The translations under genes and the position numbers were made by a program. Below are positions 1 through 10,997 of a stretch of 39,694 bases of DNA, piece by piece; within the stretch, counting starts at the first letter, position 1, and each line of letters begins with the position of its first letter. The notes beneath the pieces were generated by a model. That model saw only the letters and a list, made by a program, of their open reading frames with translations, ran no database searches and was not told the DNA's origin. Origin of the DNA: Frankia sp. AgB32 (GTDB taxonomy: Bacteria; Actinomycetota; Actinomycetes; Frankiales; Frankiaceae); assembly GCF_023243045.1 (NCBI RefSeq), contig NZ_JALKFX010000002.1:18338-58031 (forward strand). The letters run 5' to 3'.

Positions 1-53
<53 letters not shown>

Positions 54-60
<7 letters not shown>

Positions 61-97
61 CCCACCCCCCCAACGGCGAAGCATGAGCCGTTGGGGG
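54..97 (-). terminator. Rho-independent terminator of tRNA-Leu
   Basis: Positions 67-77 and 87-97 form a perfect 11-bp inverted repeat with a 9-nt loop (78-86). On the minus strand it begins 7 nt beyond the tRNA 3' end, and after a 6-nt G-rich gap it is followed by seven T (54-60). This is a classical intrinsic terminator for the tRNA transcript. The U-tract lies next to the doubtful contig end. Confidence 0.65.
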
Positions 98-103
98 CTG
101 ACG

Positions 104-186
104 TGGGCGAGGGGGGAGTTGAACCCCCACGTCCGTTAGGACACACGGACCTGAACCGTGCGCGTCTGCCATTCCGCCACTCGCCC
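104..186 (-). tRNA. tRNA-Leu (anticodon CAG)
   Basis: The minus-strand sequence folds as a class II tRNA of 83 nt. The acceptor stem pairs GGGCGAG (186-180) with CTCGCCC (111-105), and A is the discriminator base at 104. The anticodon stem CACGG/CCGTG encloses the loop TTCAGGT with anticodon CAG (153-151). There is an extended variable arm, and the T-arm is GGGGG-TTCAACT-CCCCC. No CCA is encoded. The anticodon reads CTG, the dominant Leu codon of this genome. It is divergent from fhaA. Confidence 0.93.
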
Positions 187-345
187 GAGTGGGACTATCT
201 GTGGACCGAGAGACACGCTACCACGCCGGAGATGTCCGTTGCGGCGGGGGGTCGCGTGGGTCGCGAACATGTCAGGCTGCCGAGCCGTGGGGCGGCAGCG
301 CCCGGGGGCATACGATCTCACAGACCGGGAGAAGGGAGGTCGAGC

Positions 346-1677
346 ATGGGCGTGCTACAACGCTTCGAACGGCGCCTGGGCGGCCTCGTCGAGGGCGCGT
401 TCGCCAAGGTGTTCAAGGGCGGGGTCGAGCCCGTTGAGATCGCGAGCGCGCTGGCCCGGGAGACCGATGACAGGCGGGCGGTGAGCTCCAACCGGGTCCT
501 GGTGCCCAACGAGTTCGCCGTCGAGCTCGCCAGCGGCGACTTCACCCGACTCTCCCCCTACGACCGGGCGCTGTGCGACGAGCTCGCGGAGATGGTCCGC
601 GAGCACGCGGCCGAGCAGCGTTACACCTTCGTCGGCCCGGTGTCCGTCCGGATGTCGGAGGCGGCCGATCTCGATGTCGGCGTGTTCCGGATCCGCAGCA
701 GTGTGGCGGCGGCCGACCCGGGTGTGGTCAGCGGCCGGCGGCCGCGGCCGAGCGCGCCGGGCACTCCCCATCTTCTGATCACGACCAAGGCGCCAGGTGG
801 CGCCGGCGGCGAGCGGGAGTACCCGCTGGACGCCGAGACCACGGTGATCGGCCGCAGCGTGGAGTGCGACATCCGCCTGAACGACACCGGCGTCTCCCGG
901 CGCCATGGCGAGATCCGCCGCCTCCCCGACGGGCAGTTCCTCTTCGTCGACGCCGGCTCGACCAACGGGAGCCTGGTCAACGGCCGGGCGGCCACCCAGG
1001 TCAAGCTCGTCAACGGCGACCGGATCGAGCTGGGCACCGCGACGATCGTGTTCCGCCGCGAGAGCAGCCGCGGCGCGGGCCGCCCGGTCGGCCGGGGCAC
1101 GCCGGTGCCCGACCGGGTCGCGCAGCGCCCGACCAGCCCGCCGGACCGGCGGCCGACCCCCGCCCCGGAAGATCCCTATCGGCGCGGTTCCAATCCACGC
1201 GGCGGCCGGGCCGATGCGTATGCCCAGTCGGAGCCGCACGGTGACCGTTCGTATCCGCCGGATCCGTACCGGGACCCGGACCGCCCTGCCCGGGCGGGCA
1301 GCGATCCCGGCCGACGCGGTTCCTGGCCCGACGTCGAGCCCCCGCGCGGGCGCGGTTACGACGAGTCGACGGGCGCCCGGCGGGGCCGGCCCGCGCGGGC
1401 GGGCGACCCTCGGGACCGGGACTTCGGCGCGGAACCCGGGCGCACGGGCCGGGATGGCCACCCGGACCCGCGGGAGCGCCGCGCCGGCGACGCGCGCGGC
1501 GGCCGTCCTCACCGTGAGCCCGCCCGGGACTCCCATCGGCCCGCTGCGGGGCCGGACGACGGCCTGGAGCCGCTCGAGGACGTGTACGACGCGCAGACCT
1601 ACCTACCGGGCCAGCTCGACGCCCCACGGCCGGGCGAGGGTGGGCGGGGGCGTCCTCGGCCGGATCGGGGCTGGTAG
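346..1677 (+). CDS. fhaA: FhaA: DUF3662/FHA-domain adaptor protein
   Basis: Cytoplasmic phosphopeptide-binding adaptor of 443 residues, first gene of the kinase/cell-wall operon. In mycobacteria the homologue (Rv0020c) binds phosphorylated division and cell-wall proteins. The N-terminus (about 1-125, beginning MGVLQRFERRLGGLVEGAFA) is the DUF3662 domain. An FHA domain spans about 145-240 with the binding motifs GRS (about 169), SRRH (about 184) and STNG (about 205). The start at 346 is chosen because GGGAGG lies just upstream (334-339) and the DUF3662 domain begins there; the open frame extends upstream but overlaps the tRNA. Oddity: in the mycobacterial protein the FHA domain is C-terminal after a disordered linker, whereas here about 200 residues rich in Arg, Pro, Gly and Asp follow it. 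The stop is 6 nt before fhaB. Confidence 0.93.
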   Translation: MGVLQRFERRLGGLVEGAFAKVFKGGVEPVEIASALARETDDRRAVSSNRVLVPNEFAVELASGDFTRLSPYDRALCDELAEMVREHAAEQRYTFVGPVSVRMSEAADLDVGVFRIRSSVAAADPGVVSGRRPRPSAPGTPHLLITTKAPGGAGGEREYPLDAETTVIGRSVECDIRLNDTGVSRRHGEIRRLPDGQFLFVDAGSTNGSLVNGRAATQVKLVNGDRIELGTATIVFRRESSRGAGRPVGRGTPVPDRVAQRPTSPPDRRPTPAPEDPYRRGSNPRGGRADAYAQSEPHGDRSYPPDPYRDPDRPARAGSDPGRRGSWPDVEPPRGRGYDESTGARRGRPARAGDPRDRDFGAEPGRTGRDGHPDPRERRAGDARGGRPHREPARDSHRPAAGPDDGLEPLEDVYDAQTYLPGQLDAPRPGEGGRGRPRPDRGW

Positions 1678-1683
1678 CGGACG

Positions 1684-2181
1684 ATGAACGCGAGCGAGCC
1701 GAGTCAACTCGTCCTGCTGATCGTCAAGATCGGCTTTCTGGCCCTGCTCTGGGGCTTCATACTGGTCACTGTGCGTGCCGTCCGGCTGGACATGTTCGGT
1801 CCGACGAAGCGCCAACAGCGCCGCGAACCGATGCCCGTGGGACGCCCGACACCCCCGCGAACCCCCCCGCAACCAGCGCACAAGCCCCGGACACCGAGCA
1901 AACTCGTGGTAACCAAGGGGCCCTTGGCTGGCACAACGATTCCGCTAGGATCGGCACCAGTCACCATCGGACGGGCACAGGACTCGACTCTGGTCCTCGA
2001 GGATGACTTCGTGTCAGGCCGGCATGCAAGACTCGTGCCCCACGACGGGCAGTGGTTCGTCGAGGACCTGGGCTCGACCAATGGCACATTCCTCAACCGT
2101 ACGAAGGTGACCAGTCCCATGCCGGTACCTCTCGGCGCGCCGGTCAGGATCGGGAAGACGGTCCTGGAGCTCCACCGGTGA
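1684..2181 (+). CDS. fhaB: FhaB: membrane-anchored FHA-domain protein
   Basis: 165 residues, close to the roughly 155 of mycobacterial FhaB (FipA, Rv0019c), which is phosphorylated by the PknA/PknB system and helps connect division proteins. A single N-terminal membrane helix covers about residues 8-30. A basic, Pro-rich linker follows (about 40-70). The C-terminal FHA domain (about 72-165) shows the phosphothreonine-binding residues G96-R97, S111-G-R-H114 and STNG at 131-134. The start is an ATG 6 nt after the fhaA stop. Its TGA overlaps the GTG of pstP by 4 bp, so translation is probably coupled. Confidence 0.94.
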   Translation: MNASEPSQLVLLIVKIGFLALLWGFILVTVRAVRLDMFGPTKRQQRREPMPVGRPTPPRTPPQPAHKPRTPSKLVVTKGPLAGTTIPLGSAPVTIGRAQDSTLVLEDDFVSGRHARLVPHDGQWFVEDLGSTNGTFLNRTKVTSPMPVPLGAPVRIGKTVLELHR

Positions 2182-3602
2182 GCCTCAGGCTTCACTTCGC
2201 CGTCCGCTCGGATGTCGGGCACGTACGGGAAGGAAACGAAGACTCCGCGTTCGCCGGACAACGCCTGCTGGCGGTGGCCGACGGCATGGGCGGACATGCC
2301 GCCGGTGAGGTCGCGAGCTCCACCGTGATCTCCCGGCTGGCCGATCTCGACGAGGGCGTCCACAGCGACGACCTGGTGACGGAGCTGAACGACGCGATCC
2401 GTGACGCCAACCGCCAGTTGCGCGAGATGTCGCTGGAGAACAGCGCGCTGGACGGAATGGGTACGACGATCACCGCGGTGCTCTCGTCCGGGGACATGCT
2501 CGGCGTCCTGCACGTCGGCGACTCGCGTGCCTACCTGCTGCGTGACGGTGTGCTCAGCCAGGTCACGCACGACCACACCCTCGTGCAGGACCTGGTCGAC
2601 CAGGGTCGCATCACTCCCGAGCAGGCCAACACCCATCCGCAGCGCTCGCTGCTGATGCGCGCGCTCGACGGCCGCGAGGTCGAGCCCGACCTGTCGGTGC
2701 GGCAGGCCGTCACGGGCGACCGCTACCTGCTGTGCACCGACGGCCTGTCCGGCGTCGTGAGCGAGGAGACCATCCTCGAGACGCTGCTGATGCCCACCCC
2801 GCAGGAGGCGGTGGACCAGCTCGTCGACCTCGCGCTCAAGGGCGGCGGTCCGGACAACATCACCGTCGTGGTCGCCGACATCGAGCCGGACCACGGCGAG
2901 GCCCTGCCGTATCCGCTGGTCGCGGGCGCCGCCGCGGAAAAGCGGGTGGTGCCCGGCGCGGCGCCGGCGCGCAGCGGCCCCGACCCGCGCCATTCCGATG
3001 CCGAGTCGGCGGCGGCGAAGGCCGCCCGCATCGGCCGCTCGGGGTTCCACCGGCGGGACCGCCAGCAGCAGGCCAGTGACCGCGGCGACGGCGACGACGC
3101 CGACGGTGAGGGTGAGGGGGCCGGTCGCCGACGCTCCGGGCGGCGGGTGCTGTTTGTTTCCTCCGTGGTGTTCGTGCTGGTGGTTGCCACTGCGGCGGTC
3201 GGGTGGACCTACGTGCGTAGCCAGTACTACGTCGGCGAGGATGACGGCCGGGTAGCCCTGTTCCAGGGCGTGAAGCACAGCGTGGCGGGCGTCCCGTTGT
3301 CCAGCGTGCTGGACAGGCACCAACCACTGACCGACGTGGCAGCGGCGGACCAGGAGCGCGTGCGCCAGGGCATCGACGCCGACAGTCGCCAGAACGGCAA
3401 CGACATCATCTCGTCGCTGTCCCCGACCCCGGCGAAGCCGACCCCGCGGCCCTCACCCAGCGACTCCTCGTCGGAGCGGTCGAAGACCCCGACCGTCGCG
3501 ACGGGCGTCGCCTGCACCGTCAGCCCCACCACTGTCCCGGGGGCGCCTGCCATCCCGGTCCCCACCTGCCCTCCGACCCCCGTACCCACCCCGTCCCCGT
3601 GA
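2178..3602 (+). CDS. pstP: PstP: PP2C-family Ser/Thr protein phosphatase
   Basis: Single-pass membrane phosphatase of 474 residues that reverses phosphorylation by PknA and PknB. The PP2C domain (about 5-236) shows the expected motifs: RSDVGHVREGNEDS (10-23), ADGMGGH with metal ligand D35 (34-40), DGMGTT (92-97), HVGDSRAY (112-119), CTDG with D188 and GPDN with D226. A cytoplasmic linker leads to a membrane helix at about 324-346. The extracytoplasmic tail is rich in Pro, Ser and Thr and holds two cysteines (446, 464). The GTG at 2178 overlaps the fhaB stop (GTGA) and places the first PP2C motif directly after it; a longer in-frame ORF upstream lies inside fhaB and is ignored. rodA begins 13 nt downstream. 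Confidence 0.94.
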   Translation: MSLRLHFAVRSDVGHVREGNEDSAFAGQRLLAVADGMGGHAAGEVASSTVISRLADLDEGVHSDDLVTELNDAIRDANRQLREMSLENSALDGMGTTITAVLSSGDMLGVLHVGDSRAYLLRDGVLSQVTHDHTLVQDLVDQGRITPEQANTHPQRSLLMRALDGREVEPDLSVRQAVTGDRYLLCTDGLSGVVSEETILETLLMPTPQEAVDQLVDLALKGGGPDNITVVVADIEPDHGEALPYPLVAGAAAEKRVVPGAAPARSGPDPRHSDAESAAAKAARIGRSGFHRRDRQQQASDRGDGDDADGEGEGAGRRRSGRRVLFVSSVVFVLVVATAAVGWTYVRSQYYVGEDDGRVALFQGVKHSVAGVPLSSVLDRHQPLTDVAAADQERVRQGIDADSRQNGNDIISSLSPTPAKPTPRPSPSDSSSERSKTPTVATGVACTVSPTTVPGAPAIPVPTCPPTPVPTPSP

Positions 3603-3615
3603 CCCCAGGCCAGCG

Positions 3616-5112
3616 ATGACCCGTCCGCCCATCCCCCTTCCGCCGCTTCGCCGGCCCAGGTCGGCGGACCTCACGGCCACCTTCGCGGGACTGCCGCTCC
3701 CCCAGGGCACCGACCTGCCGCCGTACCGTCGCCGCGAGCTCGTCCTACTGATCTTCGCCGGGATCGTGGCGACCAGTGCGCTTGCCGCGCTGACCCTCGC
3801 CGACATCGGGCAGCTCTCGTTCGGGATCCTCACGATCGGCCTGGGTTTCTTCTGCCTGTGGGCGGTGGCGCACCTCGCGGTCCGCCGGTTCGCCCCGGCG
3901 GCGGACCCGGTGCTGCTGCCGGTCGTCGTCGCTCTCAACGGCCTCGGCCTGGTCATGATCTACCGGCTGGACCTGGCCAGGAGTGAGGCGGCCAGGCAGT
4001 CCGGCGCCCACATCCCGCCGAGCGCGGCGCAGGTGCAGCTCGTCTGGACGTTGCTCGCGGTCATCGTGTTCGTGCTGGTGCTGGCGCTGGTGCGGGACCA
4101 CCGCAGCCTCGCCCGCTACGCGTACACCGCTGGCCTCGTCGGCATCGTCGGCCTGCTGCTGCCGATCGTGCCCGGCATCGGTACCAGCATCAACGGCGCC
4201 CGGCTGTGGCTGCGGGTCGGCCCGTTCTCGTTCCAGCCAAGCGAGGTGTCGAAGATCATTATTCTGATCTTCTTCGCCGGCTACCTGGTGAACAAGCGCG
4301 ACGTGCTCTCCATCGCCTCCCGGTCCGTGCTCGGCGTGAAGTTCCCGCGGGCCCGCGACCTGGGCCCAGTCCTGGTGGCGTGGCTGGCCAGCCTCGGCAT
4401 CCTGGTCGTGCAGAACGACCTTGGCTCGTCGCTGCTGTTCTTCGGGATGTTCATGGTCGTGCTCTACGTCGCCACCGAGCGGGCATCGTGGATCGTGATC
4501 GGCTTCCTGCTGTTCATGATCGGCGCGGTCCTCGCGTATCCCCTGTTCGGCCACGTCCAGGTGCGGGTCGACGGCTGGCTGCACGCGTTCGACGGCGACA
4601 ACCCGTCGAGCACGTCCTACCAGCTGGTGCAGGGCCTGTACGGCTTCGCCGCCGGCGGGCTCACCGGCACCGGCCTCGGTCAGGGCCATCCGCAGAAGGT
4701 GCCGTTCGCCAACACCGACTTCATCATGGCGAGCCTCGGCGAGGAGCTCGGCCTGACCGGAGTCATGGCGATCCTCACCATGTATGCCCTGATCGTGCTG
4801 CGCGGCATGCGGGCCGCCCTGGGCGCCAAGGACGCGTTCGGCAAGCTGCTCGCGACCGGCCTGTCCTTCACCCTCGCCCTGCAGGTGTTCGTGCAGGTCG
4901 GTGGGGTGATGCGGCTCATCCCGCTGACCGGGCTCACGCTGCCGTTCGTCTCCTACGGTGGGTCGTCCATCGTGGCCAACGCCGCGATCATCGCGTTGCT
5001 GCTGCGCGTCAGTGACGGTGCGCGCCGTGCCCCCGAACCGGCGCCGGACGCCCCGCTGTTCGACCCCGGGGCGGTCTCGGAGAGCCCCACCCAGGTGGTG
5101 AAGACGACATGA
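3616..5112 (+). CDS. rodA: RodA/FtsW-family SEDS peptidoglycan glycosyltransferase
   Basis: Polytopic membrane protein of 498 residues that polymerises lipid II into glycan strands and pairs with the transpeptidase encoded next. It has about ten hydrophobic helices after a 40-residue Pro/Arg-rich cytoplasmic start. SEDS hallmarks are visible: ARLWLRVGPFSFQPSEVSKI, the extracellular-loop motif around SYQLVQGLYGFAAGGLTGTG, the NTDFIMASLGEELG segment, and PLTGLTLPFVSYGGSS near the last helix. The assignment to RodA rather than FtsW rests on its operon with pbpA, pstP and the kinases, as in mycobacteria (Rv0017c). The start ATG has only a weak ribosome site. The stop overlaps the pbpA start by 4 bp (ATGA). 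Confidence 0.94.
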   Translation: MTRPPIPLPPLRRPRSADLTATFAGLPLPQGTDLPPYRRRELVLLIFAGIVATSALAALTLADIGQLSFGILTIGLGFFCLWAVAHLAVRRFAPAADPVLLPVVVALNGLGLVMIYRLDLARSEAARQSGAHIPPSAAQVQLVWTLLAVIVFVLVLALVRDHRSLARYAYTAGLVGIVGLLLPIVPGIGTSINGARLWLRVGPFSFQPSEVSKIIILIFFAGYLVNKRDVLSIASRSVLGVKFPRARDLGPVLVAWLASLGILVVQNDLGSSLLFFGMFMVVLYVATERASWIVIGFLLFMIGAVLAYPLFGHVQVRVDGWLHAFDGDNPSSTSYQLVQGLYGFAAGGLTGTGLGQGHPQKVPFANTDFIMASLGEELGLTGVMAILTMYALIVLRGMRAALGAKDAFGKLLATGLSFTLALQVFVQVGGVMRLIPLTGLTLPFVSYGGSSIVANAAIIALLLRVSDGARRAPEPAPDAPLFDPGAVSESPTQVVKTT

Positions 5113-6554
5113 ACCGCCCGGCACGCAAGGTCGCCGTCGCCTGCCTGGTGTTGTTCGCGGCTCTGCTGGTCAACGCCAACTGGCTCCAGGTCGGGCAGGC
5201 CGGCAGCCTCAAGAACCAGCCCACCAACGGCCGCCAGATCACCGAGCGCCTCGAACGCCAGCGTGGTCCCGTTCTCGCCGGCGACGTGGAGATCGCCCGC
5301 TCGGTGCCGTCGAACGACCAGTACAAGTTCCTGCGGCAGTACCCGGCCGGCAAGCTCTACGCGAACATCAGCGGCTACTACACGCTGTTCACCGCCGCCG
5401 GGCTGGAACGGTCCCAGGACGTGCTGCTCTCCGGCGATGATGACCGGCTGCTGGCCAGCCGGGTCACCGAGCTGTTCACCGGCAAGGAGCGTCGCGGCGG
5501 CACGGTGGTCACCACGATCAAGCCCGCCGTCCAGCAGGTGGCCGCCGAGGCACTGGGCGACCGCAAGGGCGCCGTGGTCGCCCTGGACCCCTCGACCGGC
5601 GCCGTGCTCGCGATGGTCACCAGCCCGTCCTACGACCCGACGCCGCTGGCCAGCCACACCGAGAAGACCGCGACCGACGCCTACAGCGTGCTGTCCGGCG
5701 ACAAGGCCCAGCCGCTGCTCAACCGCGCGACGCAGCAGACCTATCCGCCGGGTTCGACCTTCAAGCTCATCACCGCCGCCGCCGCGCTCGCGGCCGGGCG
5801 CAAGCCCGACGACCGGATCGCCGCTCCCAACTCGCTGGCACTGCCGCAGAGCACCGCGCGGCTGCCGAACTTCGACAACGAGACCTGCGGCGACGGCGAG
5901 ACCGACACCCTGATCCACGCCCTGACAATCTCCTGTAACACCGCGTTCGGGCAGCTCGGCATCGATCTGGGCGGCGACGCGCTGCGCCAGCAGGCGCAGG
6001 CGTTCGGCTTCGACTCGACCTTCCCCGGCTTCCCTCTGCAACAGGCTCGCAGCGTCTTCCCGGCCACGCTCGACGGCGCGCAGACGGCGCAGTCGGCCAT
6101 CGGCCAGTACAACGTTCGGGTCACCCCGCTGCAGATGGCAGCGGTGGCCGCGGCGATCGCCAACGGCGGGACGGAGATGAAGCCCTACCTCGTGTCCGAA
6201 CTACGGGGACCGGATGGCAAGACGATCAGCCGAACCAGCCCGAAGGGACTCGGCAAGCCGATAAGCGGCGACATCGCCGGGGAACTAACGACCATGATGG
6301 AGAGCGTGGTCACCTCGGGCACCGGGCGTAAGGCGCAGATCGACGGCGTCTCCGTCGCAGGGAAGACCGGAACCGCGGAGCACGGGACGGGCGAGCCACC
6401 GCATGCCTGGTTCGTCGGGTTCGCCCCATCGGACAACCCCAAGGTCGCAGTCGCCGTCATCGTTGAGGACGGCGGGGGTGAGGTCGGCACCGGTGGTGCG
6501 ATCGCCGCTCCCGTCGCGAAACAGGTCATGCAGGCCGCATTGGACTCACCATGA
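5109..6554 (+). CDS. pbpA: PbpA: class B penicillin-binding protein (transpeptidase)
   Basis: Membrane-anchored D,D-transpeptidase of 481 residues that cross-links peptidoglycan made by RodA. One N-terminal signal-anchor helix covers about 7-25. A short dimerisation-type domain precedes the penicillin-binding domain (about 150-478). The three active-site motifs are complete: S216-T-F-K219, S275-C-N277 and K419-T-G-T422. Size matches mycobacterial PbpA (Rv0016c, 491 residues). Start and stop overlap rodA and pknA by 4 bp each, which argues for coupled expression with both the polymerase and the kinase. No frameshift or missing catalytic residue is seen. Confidence 0.94.
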   Translation: MNRPARKVAVACLVLFAALLVNANWLQVGQAGSLKNQPTNGRQITERLERQRGPVLAGDVEIARSVPSNDQYKFLRQYPAGKLYANISGYYTLFTAAGLERSQDVLLSGDDDRLLASRVTELFTGKERRGGTVVTTIKPAVQQVAAEALGDRKGAVVALDPSTGAVLAMVTSPSYDPTPLASHTEKTATDAYSVLSGDKAQPLLNRATQQTYPPGSTFKLITAAAALAAGRKPDDRIAAPNSLALPQSTARLPNFDNETCGDGETDTLIHALTISCNTAFGQLGIDLGGDALRQQAQAFGFDSTFPGFPLQQARSVFPATLDGAQTAQSAIGQYNVRVTPLQMAAVAAAIANGGTEMKPYLVSELRGPDGKTISRTSPKGLGKPISGDIAGELTTMMESVVTSGTGRKAQIDGVSVAGKTGTAEHGTGEPPHAWFVGFAPSDNPKVAVAVIVEDGGGEVGTGGAIAAPVAKQVMQAALDSP

Positions 6555-8181
6555 ACAACTCGCCCGGCACCTCACCGTCGCAGCCGTTCGCGGGCGCCGC
6601 CTCGCCGAACACGATCCTGGACAACCGCTACCGTCTCGACGGCCGCATCGCGGCCGGCGGGATGGGCGAGGTCTGGCGCGGCCTCGACCAGACCCTCGGC
6701 CGCCCCGTCGCGGTGAAACTCCTGCGCCCCGAGTACGCCAGTGACGAGTCGTTCCTGGTGCGCTTCCGAGGCGAGGCCCGGCACGCGGCGCGCCTGTCGC
6801 ATCCCGGCGTCGCGTCCGTCTACGACTACGGCGAGGTCGCCACCGCCGACGACTACCCCACCGCCTACCTGGTGATGGAACTGGTGGAGGGCGAGCCGCT
6901 GTCCGCGGCGCTGCACCGGGAGAAGCGGCTGTCGCCGGAACGGATGCTGGACATCCTCGGCCAGGCCGCGGACGCGCTGCAGGCCGCGCACGCCCTCGGC
7001 GTCGTGCACCGCGACGTGAAGCCGGGCAACCTGCTGCTGCGACCGGACGGCGTGGTCAAGGTCACCGACTTCGGCATCGCCCGCGCGGTCGACGCCGCCC
7101 CGCTGACCGCGACCGGGATCATGATGGGCACGGCGTACTACGTCTCGCCCGAACAGGCCTCCGGCCGGCCGGTGACACCCGCCAGCGACGTTTACTCGCT
7201 CGGGGTCGTGGCCTACGAGTGCCTCGCCGGGCGGCGGCCGTTCGACGACCGCAACCCGATCGTCGTCGTGATGGCCCACCAGCAGGACACCCCGCCGCCA
7301 CTGCCGGCGGACATCCCGTACCAGGTGCGGGCGCTGGTCGAGTCGGCGATGGCGAAGGACCCGGCGCGCCGGCCGAGCTCGGCGGGCGCGTTCGCCCGGA
7401 CCGCGGCCGGCATCCAGCGCAACCTGTGGCCGCCGGACGGCGGCCGCTGGCCAAGCCAGCCCGGCCGATCCGACCTGACGGCCCGCCACCCCGGGCCGTC
7501 CGGCAGCGTGCCGCCCACCGCGGGCGGCCGGTCGCACCGCCCCACGTCGTCCCGCACCCGGCCACCGTCCTGGCTGCCGCCGGCCCAGAACCCGCCGCCC
7601 GGCCGGACCAGCGGGCCCGGGCGGGCGGGCGCCGGCCCGGACCAGACCCAGCTCTCCCCAGGCGGCGCCGAGCTGCCCGCGACCGCGATGCACAACGCGT
7701 CGTACGACGGCACCGAGGCGGGCTACCAGGACGCCGGCTACCGCAACGACAAGCCCGGCTACGGACCGGGACGCGGGCACGGCGACCCGGAGGCCGGCTA
7801 CGGTGAGACGTCCTACCGGGGCGGCGACGACTCTCGCGACCCCGGTACTCTCTACCAGCCTGGCGCGCAGGCGTGGTCCCGCCCGCCGGGCGGCGGCACG
7901 GCTGACGGGGCCTGGGCGGGCCGGGCCGCGGCCCGGCGCCGGACCGAAGGGTCGCCGCGACTGTCCCTCCCGCTGCCGATTCTGCTCATTTTGTTGATCC
8001 TTACGGTCGCCATCACCGCCTTCGTGACCAACCACCTCTTCTCCAGTAGCGGATCCGACTCGAACTCGGCGGCCACTCCACCAGGTGTGGTGTACGTCGT
8101 CCCGTTCGGTGATGGAATCGTCCACAACAGTGCAGGGTCGACGGTCCCCGACGCGGGAGGGGCGACGGCAGGGGAGTTCTC

Positions 8182-8185
<4 letters not shown>
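6551..8185 (+). CDS. pknA: PknA-like membrane Ser/Thr protein kinase
   Basis: Hanks-type kinase of 544 residues. The kinase domain covers about 27-285: glycine loop at 33-40, catalytic lysine K56, conserved E75, H153-R-D155 with K157 and N160, D173-F-G175, and SPE at 199-201 in place of APE. A long low-complexity linker (about 290-465) rich in Pro, Arg, Gly and Tyr contains GY-type repeats. One membrane helix (about 472-493) is followed by about 50 extracytoplasmic residues without a recognisable sensor domain. The mycobacterial PknA (Rv0015c) is shorter (431 residues), mainly because of the linker. Substrates are expected to be cell-shape and division proteins. ATGA overlap with pbpA and GTGA overlap with pknB. 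Confidence 0.93.
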
Positions 8186-10248
<2,063 letters not shown>

Positions 10249-10292
10249 GAAGGCTGAGTCGTCGAGCCGCTGAGTCGGGAAGGAGGAACCTG

Positions 10293-10943
10293 ATGCGGAT
10301 CCTGGTCGTCGACAACTACGACTCGTTCGTGTTCAACCTGGTGCAGTACCTCGGCCAGTTGGAGACCACGTGCGTCGTCCGGCGCAACGACGAGGTCACG
10401 CCGGCCGAGCTGGATGACCTCGGCGTGGACGGCGTCCTGCTCTCCCCCGGCCCGGGCACGCCGGAGGCCGCCGGGGTGAGCATCCCGATGGTGCGGGCGT
10501 GCGCCGAGCGTCGCCTGCCGCTGCTCGGTGTGTGCCTCGGGCATCAGGCGATCGCAGTCGCCTACGGCGCGACGGTCGACCGGGCACCGGAACTGCTGCA
10601 CGGCAAGACCTCACTGGTCCGCCACGACCAGGTCGGCGTGCTGGCCGACCTGCCGTCGCCGTTCACGGCGACCCGTTACCATTCCCTCGCCGTCGAGGAG
10701 CGGACCCTCCCGCCGGAGATCGAGGTGACGGGCCGCACCGACAGCGGGGTGGTGATGGCGCTACGCCACCGCGAACTGCCGCTGGAGGGTGTGCAGTTCC
10801 ATCCCGAATCGGTGCTGACCCAGGGTGGCCATCTGATCCTCGCCCGCTGGCTGGAGCAGTGCGGCGACGGCGGTGCCGCCCGCCGGCTCGCGCCCGAGCT
10901 GTCCGCCGAGGTCGAGACGCTGCGGGCAGCAGCTTTCGCCTGA
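10293..10943 (+). CDS. trpG: Glutamine amidotransferase, TrpG/PabA type
   Basis: Class I glutamine amidotransferase of 216 residues that supplies ammonia to an anthranilate synthase or aminodeoxychorismate synthase partner (tryptophan or folate pathway). The start ILVVDNYDSFVFNLVQYL is typical of this family. The catalytic triad is visible: C81 in GVCLGHQ, H170 and E172 in VQFHPES. AGGAGGAA at 10281-10288 supports the ATG at 10293; the open frame upstream lies inside pknB. No partner subunit is in the window, so TrpG versus PabA cannot be decided. The Mycobacterium counterpart beside pknB (Rv0013) is annotated trpG but lies on the opposite strand to pknB, whereas here it follows pknB on the same strand. 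Confidence 0.88.
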   Translation: MRILVVDNYDSFVFNLVQYLGQLETTCVVRRNDEVTPAELDDLGVDGVLLSPGPGTPEAAGVSIPMVRACAERRLPLLGVCLGHQAIAVAYGATVDRAPELLHGKTSLVRHDQVGVLADLPSPFTATRYHSLAVEERTLPPEIEVTGRTDSGVVMALRHRELPLEGVQFHPESVLTQGGHLILARWLEQCGDGGAARRLAPELSAEVETLRAAAFA

Positions 10944-10951
10944 CCCGACCC

Positions 10952-10975
10952 GCGGCGCACACACCGGTGCGCCGC
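10952..10975. terminator. Hairpin between convergent trpG and DUF881 gene
   Basis: Perfect 9-bp inverted repeat (10952-10960 with 10967-10975), 6-nt loop, in the 54-nt gap between two converging genes. There is no T-run, as is common for actinobacterial terminators. It probably works in both directions. Confidence 0.55.
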
Positions 10976-10997
10976 AGCGCCGTCGCGCCGCGCGCGG

